Below, in pieces: positions 1-9,096 of a DNA stretch of 64,000 nucleotides; within the stretch, counting starts at the first letter, position 1, and each line of letters starts with the position of its first letter. The DNA comes from an uncultured Bacteroidota bacterium (GTDB taxonomy: Bacteria; Bacteroidota; Bacteroidia; Bacteroidales; P3), in assembly GCA_902800395.1 (NCBI GenBank), contig CADCEC010000004.1, positions 256,381 to 320,380 on the forward strand, given 5' to 3'. Both the position numbers and the translations under genes were made by a program. Under the pieces are notes generated by a model. The model was given only the letters and a program-made list of their open reading frames with translations, did no database searches and was not told the origin of the DNA.

Positions 1-342
1 GCGGCGGCCTCGACCATGTCGCCCGCCGACGTCACGGGCGTGGTGCGCGCGCTGAGCGACGCGATGGTGAAGTACCTCGCCGACGGGCGCCCGGTGAAGC
101 TCGACCGCATCGGCACCTTCCGCCTGACGGCATCGGCCTCGGGCAACGGCGTGGAGCGCGAGGAGGACTGCTCGGCGGCGCAGTTCAACTCGGTGACGGT
201 GCGTTTCCTGCCCGACAAGCGGCGGCGCCCCGGCGGACAGTCGGGACATGTGCCGGTGCTGGCCCTCGGCTCCATCCCCTGGGAGCGCGTCAAGGCCCTT
301 CGCCCGCGACGGACGGAAAAGCAAACTGATGATAAACAATAA
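1..342 (+). CDS. HU-related DNA-binding protein, 3' part
   Basis: The frame is open from base 1, so the gene starts left of the window and only its C-terminal part is seen. The visible part has the pattern of the Bacteroidetes HU-related (TIGR01201-type) family: an SPADV helix start, then a DGRPVKLDRIGTFRL strand-turn, then a V-RF-P strand. Family members are small nucleoid-type DNA-binding proteins of about 120-170 residues with no known specific target. The tail after RPGGQSG is basic and probably disordered. The stop lies 10 bases before ispG, so co-transcription is likely. Family assignment is good; the specific role is unknown. Confidence 0.8.
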   Translation, partial: AAASTMSPADVTGVVRALSDAMVKYLADGRPVKLDRIGTFRLTASASGNGVEREEDCSAAQFNSVTVRFLPDKRRRPGGQSGHVPVLALGSIPWERVKALRPRRTEKQTDDKQ

Positions 343-352
343 ACTGTAGACT

Positions 353-1483
353 ATGAGCAGGCAAATCAAGATAGGAAACCTTGCGCTCGGCGGCGGGGCG
401 CCGATAAGGGTGCAGAGCATGACGAATACCGACACGATGGACACGCAGGCCACCGTGGAGCAGGCGCTCCGCATGGTCGAGGCCGGCTGCGAACTGGTGC
501 GCATCACGGCGCCGGACGTGAAGGCCGCCGAGAACCTCGGCCGCATCAAGGAGGAACTGCTGCGCCGCGGCTGCGAGGTGCCGCTGGTGGCCGACATACA
601 CTTCAACCCCAAGGCCGCCGAGGTGGCCGCCACGCTGGTGGAGAAGGTGCGCGTCAACCCGGGAAACTATACGGATAGGAACACCGGCAAGCTGGAGTTC
701 ACCGAGCAGGAATACAACGACGAGCTTCAGCGGATAGGGGAGAGGATGTCCTCACTGATAAAGATATGCAAGGCTCATCACACCGCTATGCGTATCGGCA
801 CCAATCACGGCTCCCTCTCCGAGCGTATCATGAGTCGCTATGGCAACAGCCCCGAAGGCATGGCGCAGTCGGCCATCGAGTTCGCCGAGGTCTGCCGCCA
901 GCAGGACTTCCACGACCTCGTCTTCTCGATGAAAGCCTCTAACGTGAAAGTTATGGTCGACAGCACTAGGCTTTTCGTGAAGAAGATGCATGCCCTCGGG
1001 ATGGATTACCCGATACACCTCGGCGTCACCGAGGCGGGCGACGGCATGCAAGGCCGCCTCAAGTCTGCCGCCGGCATCGGGGCGCTGCTGATTGACGGCA
1101 TTGGCGACACGGTGCGCGTCTCGCTCACCGAAGATCCCGAGCGCGAGATGCCCATCGCCTACGACATCCTGCAGGCCGTCGGCGCCCGCATCACGCAGCC
1201 CGAGTACATCGCTTGCCCCTCCTGCGGCCGCACCCAGTACGACATCCAGACGGCCCTGCGCGAAATCAAGGAGAAGACCCGCCATCTGGTGGGCGTGAAG
1301 ATAGGCGTCATGGGCTGTATCGTCAACGGCCCCGGCGAGATGGCCGACGCCGACTACGGCTACGTCGGCTCAGGTGCCGGGAAGATAACGTTATATAAAG
1401 GAAAGGCTGTTGTAAAGAGGGATATTGACCAAAAGGACGCTGTGGATGAATTAGTAAGGTTTATAGAAAACGATAGGAAATGA
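353..1483 (+). CDS. ispG: 4-hydroxy-3-methylbut-2-enyl diphosphate synthase (flavodoxin/ferredoxin), short form
   Basis: IspG converts MEcPP to HMBPP in the MEP isoprenoid pathway, using a [4Fe-4S] cluster in the cytoplasm. The TIM-barrel start with RVQSMTNTDT is clear. Cluster ligands are visible as C288 and C291 (CPSCGR), C322 (MGCIVNGPGE) and E329. The middle of the protein (RIGTNHGSLSERIMSRYG, FHDLVFSMKASN) matches the Bacteroidetes/Chlamydia/plant type of IspG, which normally carries a large inserted A* domain and reaches about 600 residues. Here the chain is only 376 residues: the sequence passes almost directly from GDTVRVSLTEDPE to the CPSC motif. All catalytic parts remain. The stop overlaps the start of the next gene (ATGA). 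Confidence 0.95.
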   Translation: MSRQIKIGNLALGGGAPIRVQSMTNTDTMDTQATVEQALRMVEAGCELVRITAPDVKAAENLGRIKEELLRRGCEVPLVADIHFNPKAAEVAATLVEKVRVNPGNYTDRNTGKLEFTEQEYNDELQRIGERMSSLIKICKAHHTAMRIGTNHGSLSERIMSRYGNSPEGMAQSAIEFAEVCRQQDFHDLVFSMKASNVKVMVDSTRLFVKKMHALGMDYPIHLGVTEAGDGMQGRLKSAAGIGALLIDGIGDTVRVSLTEDPEREMPIAYDILQAVGARITQPEYIACPSCGRTQYDIQTALREIKEKTRHLVGVKIGVMGCIVNGPGEMADADYGYVGSGAGKITLYKGKAVVKRDIDQKDAVDELVRFIENDRK

Positions 1484-2280
1484 AGTGGAGTTATATATTG
1501 TTTCTGCCGGCTGTGATGTCGATTGTCTGGGCCCTCGTGATAGTGCTCACGAAGAAGCGCTTGACGTCGGCGCAGGCCCTCTTCAGCCTCTCCCTCCTCG
1601 TCTCCGCCTTCGCCATCACTGTCGCAGGCGTCTACTTCCGTGGGCAGGTGGAGAAGCTGTTCATCTATGACTTCCTCCTCGAGGCCTCCACGGTGTTCTG
1701 CCTGCCGCTCTATTACATCAGCATCTGTTCCCTCACCGAGCCCCGCGGCGCCACCCTCAGTCAGCGGCATGTCTTCCTCATTCCCATCCTCTTCACCCTC
1801 GGTCTCGTCATCGGTGCCTTCGGTATGCACCCCAGCCGCTACCAGGCCATGTGTCTTGATGTGGCGGAGAACGGCCGCATCCCGTGGCATCCCGACGACA
1901 TGGCCTACAACTTCATGATACTGTGGAACCAGATAGTGTTCCCGCTACTGATGCTCATCATGGGAACTGTCCTCCTCCTTTTGAGCGAGCGGAAGGTCCG
2001 TCGCTACAAGCAGCGCTTCGACAGCTACTATGCGCAGGGCCTCAACATGCCGCGCCTCAACATCCGCGAGATTGTCATCATCACATGGCTCTTCCTCCCC
2101 TTCATCATGCTCACCATCTACCTCATCGCCTACCGTCCTTATTATTATAAGTATTGGCTCATCCTCTGTGCCCTCATGCTGACGGTGATACAATACCTGA
2201 CAGGACGCTTCGCCTACCGCTACAACTACGACGCCCGCTTCCTCGCCGACTATATCCGCAATCAACCAGAAAACTCATAA
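1480..2280 (+). CDS. Multi-pass membrane protein, related to the next gene's sensor part
   Basis: A 266-residue protein with about seven hydrophobic segments spread over residues 3-245 and a short basic C-terminal tail. It starts inside the ispG stop (ATGA), which favours translational coupling. It resembles the membrane half of the next gene: the same order of segments, a W-PD/N-W-YNF motif between segments 4 and 5, and a KYWLILC or WFFFAYC-like last segment. It lacks the AraC-like tail found there. It is probably a paralogue that lost, or never had, the output domain. No function can be assigned from sequence. Confidence 0.7.
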   Translation: MKWSYILFLPAVMSIVWALVIVLTKKRLTSAQALFSLSLLVSAFAITVAGVYFRGQVEKLFIYDFLLEASTVFCLPLYYISICSLTEPRGATLSQRHVFLIPILFTLGLVIGAFGMHPSRYQAMCLDVAENGRIPWHPDDMAYNFMILWNQIVFPLLMLIMGTVLLLLSERKVRRYKQRFDSYYAQGLNMPRLNIREIVIITWLFLPFIMLTIYLIAYRPYYYKYWLILCALMLTVIQYLTGRFAYRYNYDARFLADYIRNQPENS

Positions 2281-2313
2281 CTATTAACTATTATCTATTA
2301 ACTATAAACTATT
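2281..2313. repeat. 7-bp tandem tract (TATTAAC units)
   Basis: The whole spacer between the two paralogous membrane genes consists of about five degenerate copies of the 7-mer TATTAAC. It is one of the many short-unit tracts in the window and leaves no room for an independent promoter. Confidence 0.75.
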
Positions 2314-3450
2314 ATGACTCCCGTATCCATCGGACTCAACATTCTCGGCCTCGTCACCCTCTTCTGGCCCCTCGCCACGCTCCTTGTCAAGCGTCATGTG
2401 CTCAAGGCGCAATGGCTGATGATGCTGGCCATGTCGATGTTGGCATTCACCTTCTTCCTGTTGGGAAGCCTCTTTAACATATTCTTAATGGGCGAGTATC
2501 GCCTGCTGATACTGTTTTTTATCGTCACCCTTCTCACTCCCCCCATCATCCATATCGCCCTAACTGTCCTTACCCAGCCGCGGGCCTCATTTCTTTCTGC
2601 ACGGATGCTCCTTTTTCCATCGATTCTTTGTATTGTGCTCATGATTCTCTCTGTCATCATCGGTGGGGCTGACCTGTACCGCCTCTGGACAGTGAGTGGA
2701 CTCGAAGGCTCGTCGTGGAGCTTCCTCCCCGATAACTGGACTTACAACTTCATCGTTATCGTCAACTTCTACCTTTTCTGGAGTGTGTTCGTTTTCGAGA
2801 CCCTTTTTATTCTCATCACCAGTATCCGCCAATTCTTCCATTTCAAGCGCATCAACTCCGAGTTCTATACCTCCGACCGTTTCCAAAACCTCAACCTTAA
2901 GGGTGTCTATATCGCCACCAACCTCGGCCTTGCCTTTTTGTTCCTTGGCCAGTTCACTGATATCTTCAATCCCGGAAACGAGCGCTGGTTCTTCTTCGCC
3001 TACTGCCTCCCGTTGGCCCTCCTCCTTTTCTATATCGGCCGCTCCGTCTACAGGATAAACATCGGTGCCGAACGCCTGCCCCTTCGCTCCCGCAGCCGCA
3101 GGGACCCCGCCTTCTTGGTGCGTCAGTTGGATGAATATGTGGAAAAAGAGCAGGCTTTCCTGAATCCCGACCTGTCGGTCTTCATGCTTGCGGAGCATCT
3201 CCACACCACCGAGGACGACATTATCGATACCATCCACCGCTATCACGGCGTTCCCTTTGGCGACTATATCGACGCTCTGCGTGTCCAGCACGTTGTCTCA
3301 CTCATGCTTGCCGAACATCCTGATATCGAGAACCCCGACGTGCTAGCCCATCTCGCCCACCGCTCCGGCTTTCTTACCGTCGACGCCCTCGAAGACGCTT
3401 GGTATCGCAACTTCCGTGCCCCCATTTCTCAGTCGCACATTCTCAACTAA
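2314..3450 (+). CDS. Membrane-bound AraC-like transcriptional regulator
   Basis: 378 residues. The first ~245 hold six to seven hydrophobic segments. The cytosolic tail (about 265-378) follows the AraC/XylS plan seen in many Bacteroidetes membrane regulators: FLNPDLSVFMLAEHLHTTEDD, then GVPFGDYIDALRVQHVVSL, then a second HTH ending HRSGFLTVDALEDAWYRNFRAPIS. The second HTH is somewhat divergent (usual IA--GF-S---F---FK--G--P), so DNA binding is likely but not certain. The layout implies a one-component sensor that detects an envelope signal and acts on promoters from the membrane. It lies directly downstream of a shorter paralogue without the HTH tail. Targets are unknown. Confidence 0.75.
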   Translation: MTPVSIGLNILGLVTLFWPLATLLVKRHVLKAQWLMMLAMSMLAFTFFLLGSLFNIFLMGEYRLLILFFIVTLLTPPIIHIALTVLTQPRASFLSARMLLFPSILCIVLMILSVIIGGADLYRLWTVSGLEGSSWSFLPDNWTYNFIVIVNFYLFWSVFVFETLFILITSIRQFFHFKRINSEFYTSDRFQNLNLKGVYIATNLGLAFLFLGQFTDIFNPGNERWFFFAYCLPLALLLFYIGRSVYRINIGAERLPLRSRSRRDPAFLVRQLDEYVEKEQAFLNPDLSVFMLAEHLHTTEDDIIDTIHRYHGVPFGDYIDALRVQHVVSLMLAEHPDIENPDVLAHLAHRSGFLTVDALEDAWYRNFRAPISQSHILN

Positions 3451-3564
3451 TTACAAAATTAACATAAAAAAATTAACTTAAAAATGCAATAAAATGCAAT
3501 TTTTGCTGTTATTAATGTACTAAAGAGGAAAATAATTGCAGAAAACGCATAAACCGTTTATATT

Positions 3565-4260
3565 ATGAATCTTGGAATTAAACTTCTGGTTGCTGAAGAC
3601 GACCCCAATCTGGGAACCATCCTCAAAGCCTATCTCACGCAGAAGGGTTACACCGTCGTGTGGGCCAAAGATGGTGAGGATGCTATTGTGCAGTTCGATG
3701 CCGAAGATGTCGACGCCTGCATTCTGGATGTCATGATGCCGCAGAAAGACGGCTTCGCCGTGGCCAAGGAAATCCGTAAAGTCGACAAGAAAGTCCCCAT
3801 CATCTTCCTTACTGCCAAGAACCTCGAGGAGGACAAACTGAAGGGCTTCGAGGTCGGTGCCGACGACTACATCACCAAGCCCTTCTCCATGGAAGAGCTC
3901 CTCGCCCGTCTCAACGCCACCATGCGCCGCAGTTTCAACGAGGACCGTCCCGACAAGAACGTCTTCAAGATTGGCGGCTTCACATTCGATTATATCCACC
4001 AAACCCTTACCCTCGGCAACGACGTGCAGCGTCTCACCGCCAAGGAGTGCGACCTCCTGCGCATCTTTGCGGTGAACTACAACCAGCTTGTCGACCGTAA
4101 TACCACCCTCCAGAAAATCTGGAAAGACGACAGCTATTTCGCTGCCCGCAGCATGGATGTCTACATCACCAAACTCCGCAAATACCTCAAAGCCGACCCC
4201 ACAGTGGAAATCGTCAACGTGCACGGTGTGGGATTTAAGCTGACACATAAAGAACAGTGA
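3565..4260 (+). CDS. rprY: OmpR-family response regulator, RprY type
   Basis: 231 residues. The receiver domain (about 5-120) shows the acidic pocket D12/D13, phospho-acceptor D55 (CILDVMMP), T83 and K105 (TKPFSMEE). The winged-helix output domain covers about 133-230, with LTAKECDLLRIF and a RSMDVYITKLRKYL recognition region. Length and sequence fit Bacteroidetes RprY. No histidine kinase gene lies nearby, so its partner (RprX in Bacteroides) must be elsewhere if it has one. The stop overlaps the GTG start of the MBL hydrolase gene (GTGA), so the two are translationally coupled. A roughly 110-base AT-rich leader precedes it. Confidence 0.88.
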   Translation: MNLGIKLLVAEDDPNLGTILKAYLTQKGYTVVWAKDGEDAIVQFDAEDVDACILDVMMPQKDGFAVAKEIRKVDKKVPIIFLTAKNLEEDKLKGFEVGADDYITKPFSMEELLARLNATMRRSFNEDRPDKNVFKIGGFTFDYIHQTLTLGNDVQRLTAKECDLLRIFAVNYNQLVDRNTTLQKIWKDDSYFAARSMDVYITKLRKYLKADPTVEIVNVHGVGFKLTHKEQ

Positions 4261-5018
4261 AACTCACGTTCTTAGGTACGGGAACCTCGCAGGGTGTGCC
4301 GGTAATTGCCTGCCGCTGCAATGTGTGCCGCTCGTCTGACGAGCGGGACACTCGTCTTCGTACCTCCGCTCTTTTGACTGTTGGTAATAATAATATATTA
4401 TTCGATATCGGCCCCGATTTTCGCCAGCAGATGCTACACCACCATGTTGACCATCTCGATGCCATCCTCATTACTCATGCCCACCGCGACCATGTGGGGG
4501 GCTTGGACGATATACGCTCCTTCAACTACGTGCAGCACAGTAAGATGAATCTCTACCTCAACGCCGAAGCCAAGACGGCGCTGCTGCGCGACTACAAGTA
4601 TATCTTCGACTACCATCAGTACCCTGGCCTTCCTGAGGCCGAGTTGCATGAGGTGGGGGAGAGCCCCTTCCTTGCCGCCGGTGAGACGGTCATCCCCATC
4701 TGTGCCATGCACAAGGACCTCCCCATCCTTGGGTTCCGCATCCGAAACTTCGCCTACATCACCGATGCCAACTACATCGCCCCCTCTGAGATGGAAAAGC
4801 TGAAGGGTGTCGATGTGATGGTTATCAACGCCTTACGTAAAGAGAAGCACTTCTCGCACTATTCTCTTCCAGAAGCCCTCGAAGTCATCTCGCAGGTCAA
4901 ACCGCGTGAGGCCTACCTTACCCATATCAGCCACGAACTGGGCCTGCATGCCGTCGTCGAGCGCGAGCTCCCCGCCGGCGTCCACCTCGCCTACGACAAC
5001 CGAACTCTTAACTTTTAA
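4257..5018 (+). CDS. MBL-fold metallo-hydrolase (PhnP-like)
   Basis: 253 residues starting with GTG, which overlaps the rprY stop. The N-terminus has GTGTSQGVPV followed by CRCNVC, as in PhnP/YycJ-like MBL proteins with an extra N-terminal Cys-rich metal site. The metal-binding HxHxDH motif is at 74-79 (HAHRDH); a later DAN and a C-terminal THISHELG supply further ligands. The family hydrolyses phosphodiester bonds in small molecules. The physiological substrate of Bacteroidetes members next to rprY is not known to me. The last codons run into a 7-bp tandem tract (ACTCTTA units, 5006-5031). Confidence 0.85.
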   Translation: MKLTFLGTGTSQGVPVIACRCNVCRSSDERDTRLRTSALLTVGNNNILFDIGPDFRQQMLHHHVDHLDAILITHAHRDHVGGLDDIRSFNYVQHSKMNLYLNAEAKTALLRDYKYIFDYHQYPGLPEAELHEVGESPFLAAGETVIPICAMHKDLPILGFRIRNFAYITDANYIAPSEMEKLKGVDVMVINALRKEKHFSHYSLPEALEVISQVKPREAYLTHISHELGLHAVVERELPAGVHLAYDNRTLNF

Positions 5019-5031
5019 CTCTTAACTAAAA

Positions 5032-5931
5032 ATGATTTCCGTCTGCATACCCATCCACAACTACGACGTTCTGCCGTTGGCAGAAAGCATCATCGCCCAA
5101 GGCGGTGACGTGGAATTGGTATGTATCGACGACGGCTCGTCACCGGAATTTATCGAACGTAATCGTCCCATCGAGAAGATGGGCAAGTATATCGTCCTCG
5201 GCGAGAATGTAGGCCGTGCCCGCGTCCGTAACCTCTTCCTCGAGCACACGCAGGGCGACTGGCTCCTCTTCCTCGACAACGACTCGGAGGTACCCGAGAA
5301 CTTCCTGGAAACCTATCACTCAACACTCGACACTCAACCCTCATTCGATGTCATCGTCGGTGGCCGCATCTACGACGAGCGTGGCAACAACCGCGAGCAC
5401 GGCCTGCGTTACCTCTATGGCACCCGTGTCGAGAGCCAGACTGCTGCCGTCCGCAGCCAGCATCCATACAAGTCGTTCATGACCAATAATTTCGTTGTTC
5501 GACGGAGCGTTCTCGAACAGATAGGTTTCGACTCGCGTCTCTGCCAGTACGGCCACGAGGACACCCTCTTCGGCTACCGCCTCGAGCAGCAGCGCGTCCC
5601 TATCCTCCATATTGACAATGCCGTCGTCAACGGCTATGTGGAGACCAACGAGGAGTTCCTCCAGAAGACCGTCGAAGGTGTTGGCAGCCTGGTGCAGATC
5701 TATAGTTTCATGCGAGACGATGCCGATTTCTGTCGTTCCGTGCGACTCCTCAAGGCCTACGAAAAAGTAAAAAGATGGCATCTCCAAGGTCTTGTCTTGC
5801 ATATATTCAAGACAATTCAAAAAAAATTGGAAAAGAATTTCCTCTCGGGCAACGGATTGTCACTCAATAAGTTTAACTTCTATAAACTGGGTACCTTTAT
5901 CAAAAAACTGCCCCCAACAACCCCAAGGTAA
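5032..5931 (+). CDS. Family 2 glycosyltransferase
   Basis: 299 residues, GT-A fold. The nucleotide-sugar pocket shows VCIDDGSS (D33, D34) and the metal-binding DND at 82-84 after GDWLLFLDND. NVGRARVRNLFLEHTQG is the usual helix before it. MTNNFVVRRSVLEQIGFDSRL and GHEDTLFGYRL (the acceptor-side ED motif) follow. There is no transmembrane segment, so it is a soluble or peripheral enzyme, probably adding a sugar to a lipid-linked glycan; donor and acceptor cannot be told. A short 7-bp tract encodes HSTLDTQ near residue 97. Confidence 0.88.
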   Translation: MISVCIPIHNYDVLPLAESIIAQGGDVELVCIDDGSSPEFIERNRPIEKMGKYIVLGENVGRARVRNLFLEHTQGDWLLFLDNDSEVPENFLETYHSTLDTQPSFDVIVGGRIYDERGNNREHGLRYLYGTRVESQTAAVRSQHPYKSFMTNNFVVRRSVLEQIGFDSRLCQYGHEDTLFGYRLEQQRVPILHIDNAVVNGYVETNEEFLQKTVEGVGSLVQIYSFMRDDADFCRSVRLLKAYEKVKRWHLQGLVLHIFKTIQKKLEKNFLSGNGLSLNKFNFYKLGTFIKKLPPTTPR

Positions 5932-5985
5932 CAACAGTCCCCCGTATATTATATATAGATTAAGAAATATAAAACATCAAATCAT

Positions 5986-6915
5986 ATGAGAACGAACTAT
6001 ATGAGAATACTCCTTGCCATCGGTGCCATTGCCCTTCTGGCAGGCTGCGGCAGCAGCCGTTTTGTGTCGGCCGACCGCGACCTGGAAGGTATTTATCTGG
6101 GCAAGTCGTACTACGATGTCGTCAGCGATTTCGGCTATCCCGATGCCTCCTATCGTGACAACGAGGGTGGTACCCGCATCACCTACAATGCTGTCTCGCT
6201 CGAGGGCACCCGTGCCGCCGTCCTCTACAGCCGTCATGTCGTGCGCAACGCCCGCACCCACGAGGAGGGTTGCCCGAAGGGAAGCCTCGTCTTCTATTTC
6301 AACCCCACGATGAAATGCTATGCTATCAACTCCACCTTTGAGCGTGTGAGCGACAAGGCCGAGGCCGCCGAGCGCATCCCAGAACCTACCTATGTCGTCA
6401 AGCCCCGTGTGCCGCGTTCGTTCGACTTCCCCGTCGTCAAGAGCCGCTCGCCTTTTGCCAAGGTCGTCACCATCGAGAAACTGGAGATAGAGCGCGACAA
6501 GACTGTCGTCTATTTCTCCTACTGCGACCGCACCCCGGCCCACCGTCCCCTCTACGACAAGGGCCTCTCCATCAATAAGGATGTCTATATCTGCGATCTC
6601 GCCACCGGCAAGCACTACAAGCTGCAGTCCACCGAGGGCATCACCCTCTATCCCGAGTACACCCCCTTCGCCCACAACCGCGGCGGCTACGATGTCCTCG
6701 TCTACTCCCTCACCTTCGAGGCCTTGCCACCCGATGTCAAAGCCATCGACATCGTTGAGCCCGGCGCCGAAGGCTTCAACTTCTATGGCATCGACGTCAT
6801 CTCTCCCATCAACTTCCGTCAGATGAAGAAACTCGAAGATGCCAAGCTGCTGAACACCAAACCCTACGAACCGGAACCCGAAGAGGAACCGGAGTCCGAA
6901 TACGAAAATAATTAA
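5986..6915 (+). CDS. Uncharacterised lipoprotein
   Basis: 309 residues with a lipoprotein signal ending LLAGC (C21 from the first ATG, C16 from the second at residue 6, which is also a good start). The mature part has a small SmpA/OmlA-like opening (GIYLGKSYYDVVSDFGYPD) of the kind used in short outer-membrane lipoproteins, then an unrecognised beta-rich region, and an acidic tail (EPEPEEEPESE). It sits 8 bases before the S9 peptidase gene and probably shares its transcript. Function unknown. Confidence 0.7.
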   Translation: MRTNYMRILLAIGAIALLAGCGSSRFVSADRDLEGIYLGKSYYDVVSDFGYPDASYRDNEGGTRITYNAVSLEGTRAAVLYSRHVVRNARTHEEGCPKGSLVFYFNPTMKCYAINSTFERVSDKAEAAERIPEPTYVVKPRVPRSFDFPVVKSRSPFAKVVTIEKLEIERDKTVVYFSYCDRTPAHRPLYDKGLSINKDVYICDLATGKHYKLQSTEGITLYPEYTPFAHNRGGYDVLVYSLTFEALPPDVKAIDIVEPGAEGFNFYGIDVISPINFRQMKKLEDAKLLNTKPYEPEPEEEPESEYENN

Positions 6916-6923
6916 AAATACCT

Positions 6924-9041
6924 ATGAAAAGAACAATACTTACAATGGCAGCGGCCGCCTTGTGTATGGCTGCCTGCAGTACGAAACAGGCCGAAGAGAA
7001 CGTCATCGGCAAGCCCAATGTCCCTGTCGTCGACGGCCGCTTTACTCCCGAGGTGATGTGGAGCCTCGGCGTCATGAGCGAGTATGCCGTCAGCCCCGAC
7101 GGCAGCCAGGTGCTCTACACCCTGCGCTATACCGACATGGAGCAGAACAAGAACAACGCCGAGCTGTATGTGATGCCTGTCGCCGGCGGCGAAGCCCAGC
7201 GCCTCACCACCACCGCCTCCACCGAGTTCAACCCCGCATGGATGGACAACGACAACATCCTCTTCTGCCGCGACACTAATATCGTCGCCATGAGCCTCAA
7301 GGACAAGAGCGAGAGCGTCGTGGCTGCCTGCAGCCGTGGTTTCGAGGGCTTTAAGTTGGCTCCCGACGGCAAGTCGCTAGTCTATATCAGCACCATCCCC
7401 GTCAAGCGTCCCGACCATATCGAGAAGCTCTATGCCGGCCTCGACAAGACCACCGGCCGCATCAACGAGGACCTCATGTATCGCCACTGGGATAACTGGG
7501 TGGACGAAATTCCCCACATTTACTATGTCCCCTTTGAGGGTGGCAAGGCCCAGATGGACAAGGCTGTCGACATCTTGGGAGACGAGCCTTACGAGAGTCC
7601 CATGCGTCCTTGGGGTGGCACCGAGCAGTATAACTACAGCCCCGACAGCAAGACCATCGCCTACACCTGCCGCAAGAAGACCGGCTACGACTATGCCATC
7701 TCCACCAACAGCGACATCTACCTTTATGATATCGCCACCGGCGAGACGAAAAACATCTCTGAGGGCATGATGGGCTACGACCAGAACCCCGTCTTTTCCC
7801 ACGATGGCAAGATGATTGCTTGGGAGAGCATGGAGCGCGACGGCTATGAGGCCGACAAGCAGCGCCTCATCGTCATGGACCTCGCCAGCGGCACCAAGGT
7901 CGACCTCACCGAGGAATTCGACTACGGCGTTAGCAACATCGTCTGGACCAACGACGACAAGGAGCTCCTCGCCGTCATCATGTTCCGCGGTACCCTCGAG
8001 GTCTTCGCCTTTGATAGAGAGACCAAAGCCCTCCGCCAGCTCACCGAGGGCCAGCACGACATCAACAGTTTCCAGCTCAATGGTAACACCCTCGTTGCCT
8101 CGCAGGTCTCCATGCAGTATCCTGCCACCCTCTACACCTACAACCTGAATGAGAACCAGGCCGAGGGTAAGAAACTCTCCACTTTCAACGATGAGACCCT
8201 CAACCAGGTGCGCATGGGCAAGGTCGAGCCCTACTGGATCAAGACCGTCGACGGCAAGGACATGCTCACATGGCTCATCTATCCTTACGACTACGACAGC
8301 ACCAAGACTTATCCCGCGCTGCTCTTCTGCGAGGGTGGTCCCCAGAGCATCGTCAGCCAGTTCTGGAGCACCCGTTGGAACTTCGAGGTGATGTCTGGCG
8401 CCGGCTACTTCGTCATCGCCCCCAACCGCCGCGGTGTCCCCGGCTTCGGTATGGAGTGGGAGGAGGAGATCTCCGGCGACTACGGCGGACTCTGCATGCA
8501 GGACTACATGGCCGCCACCGACTGGGCTGCCGCCAACATCAAGCAGATTGACAAAGAGCGCATCGGCGCCTGCGGCGCCTCCTTCGGCGGCTACAGCATC
8601 TACTGGCTCGCCGGACACAACCACGACGTCAAGGGCTACAACGAAGGCCGCCGCTTCAAGGCCTTCCTCGCCCACAACGGCATGTTCAACTTCGAGCAAC
8701 AGTACCTCGAGACCGAAGAAATGTGGTTCGAGAACTGGGAGATTGGCGGTCCCTACTGGGAGCGCGACAAGAACGCCAAGATCAAGAAAGGCTTCTCCAA
8801 CTCGCCCCACCTCTTCGTGGGAGAATGGAATACCCCCATCTGCGTCATCCACAGCGAGTTCGACTTCCGCATCGTAGCCTCGCAGGGCATGGCCGCCTAC
8901 AACGCCGCCCAGCTGCGCCGCATCCCCAGCCGTTACCTCTATTTCCCCGACGAGACACACTGGGTGCTGAAGCCCCAGAACAGCCTCCTCTGGCACCGTA
9001 ACTTCATCGACTGGTTCGATGAGTGGCTGAAAAAGAACTAA
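6924..9041 (+). CDS. S9 family peptidase, DPP5-like lipoprotein
   Basis: 705 residues with a lipoprotein signal (C18). The middle is a beta-propeller with WD40-like/TolB motifs (SPDGSQVLY, SPDSKTIAY, SHDGKMIAW). The C-terminal alpha/beta-hydrolase domain has the catalytic set S553 (GASFGGYS), D647 (HSEFDFRI) and H679 (DETHWVL). The end closely follows Porphyromonas DPP5 (dipeptidyl peptidase 5): GDYGG, ETEEMWFENWEIGG, WNTPI, PQN. The expected role is removing dipeptides from peptides at the periplasmic face for amino-acid uptake. It is the last gene before a strong terminator. Confidence 0.92.
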   Translation: MKRTILTMAAAALCMAACSTKQAEENVIGKPNVPVVDGRFTPEVMWSLGVMSEYAVSPDGSQVLYTLRYTDMEQNKNNAELYVMPVAGGEAQRLTTTASTEFNPAWMDNDNILFCRDTNIVAMSLKDKSESVVAACSRGFEGFKLAPDGKSLVYISTIPVKRPDHIEKLYAGLDKTTGRINEDLMYRHWDNWVDEIPHIYYVPFEGGKAQMDKAVDILGDEPYESPMRPWGGTEQYNYSPDSKTIAYTCRKKTGYDYAISTNSDIYLYDIATGETKNISEGMMGYDQNPVFSHDGKMIAWESMERDGYEADKQRLIVMDLASGTKVDLTEEFDYGVSNIVWTNDDKELLAVIMFRGTLEVFAFDRETKALRQLTEGQHDINSFQLNGNTLVASQVSMQYPATLYTYNLNENQAEGKKLSTFNDETLNQVRMGKVEPYWIKTVDGKDMLTWLIYPYDYDSTKTYPALLFCEGGPQSIVSQFWSTRWNFEVMSGAGYFVIAPNRRGVPGFGMEWEEEISGDYGGLCMQDYMAATDWAAANIKQIDKERIGACGASFGGYSIYWLAGHNHDVKGYNEGRRFKAFLAHNGMFNFEQQYLETEEMWFENWEIGGPYWERDKNAKIKKGFSNSPHLFVGEWNTPICVIHSEFDFRIVASQGMAAYNAAQLRRIPSRYLYFPDETHWVLKPQNSLLWHRNFIDWFDEWLKKN

Positions 9042-9066
9042 GAAGTAAGAGCTAAGAACTAAGAGT

Positions 9067-9096
9067 AAAGCCCGCCCTCACAAGGGCGGGCTTTTT
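9067..9096 (+). terminator. Rho-independent terminator after the S9 peptidase gene
   Basis: A GC-rich stem, AAAGCCCGCCCT paired with AGGGCGGGCTTT around a CACA loop, is followed by TTTTTAATTT. It is preceded by a 7-bp tract (TAAGAAG-like units, 9041-9068). Confidence 0.92.

Noticed and set aside
7377-8996. 539-codon open frame antisense to the S9 peptidase gene
   Set aside because: It mirrors a GC-rich coding gene; composition (G, V, A, D, L rich without motifs) and lack of start context mark it as a shadow.
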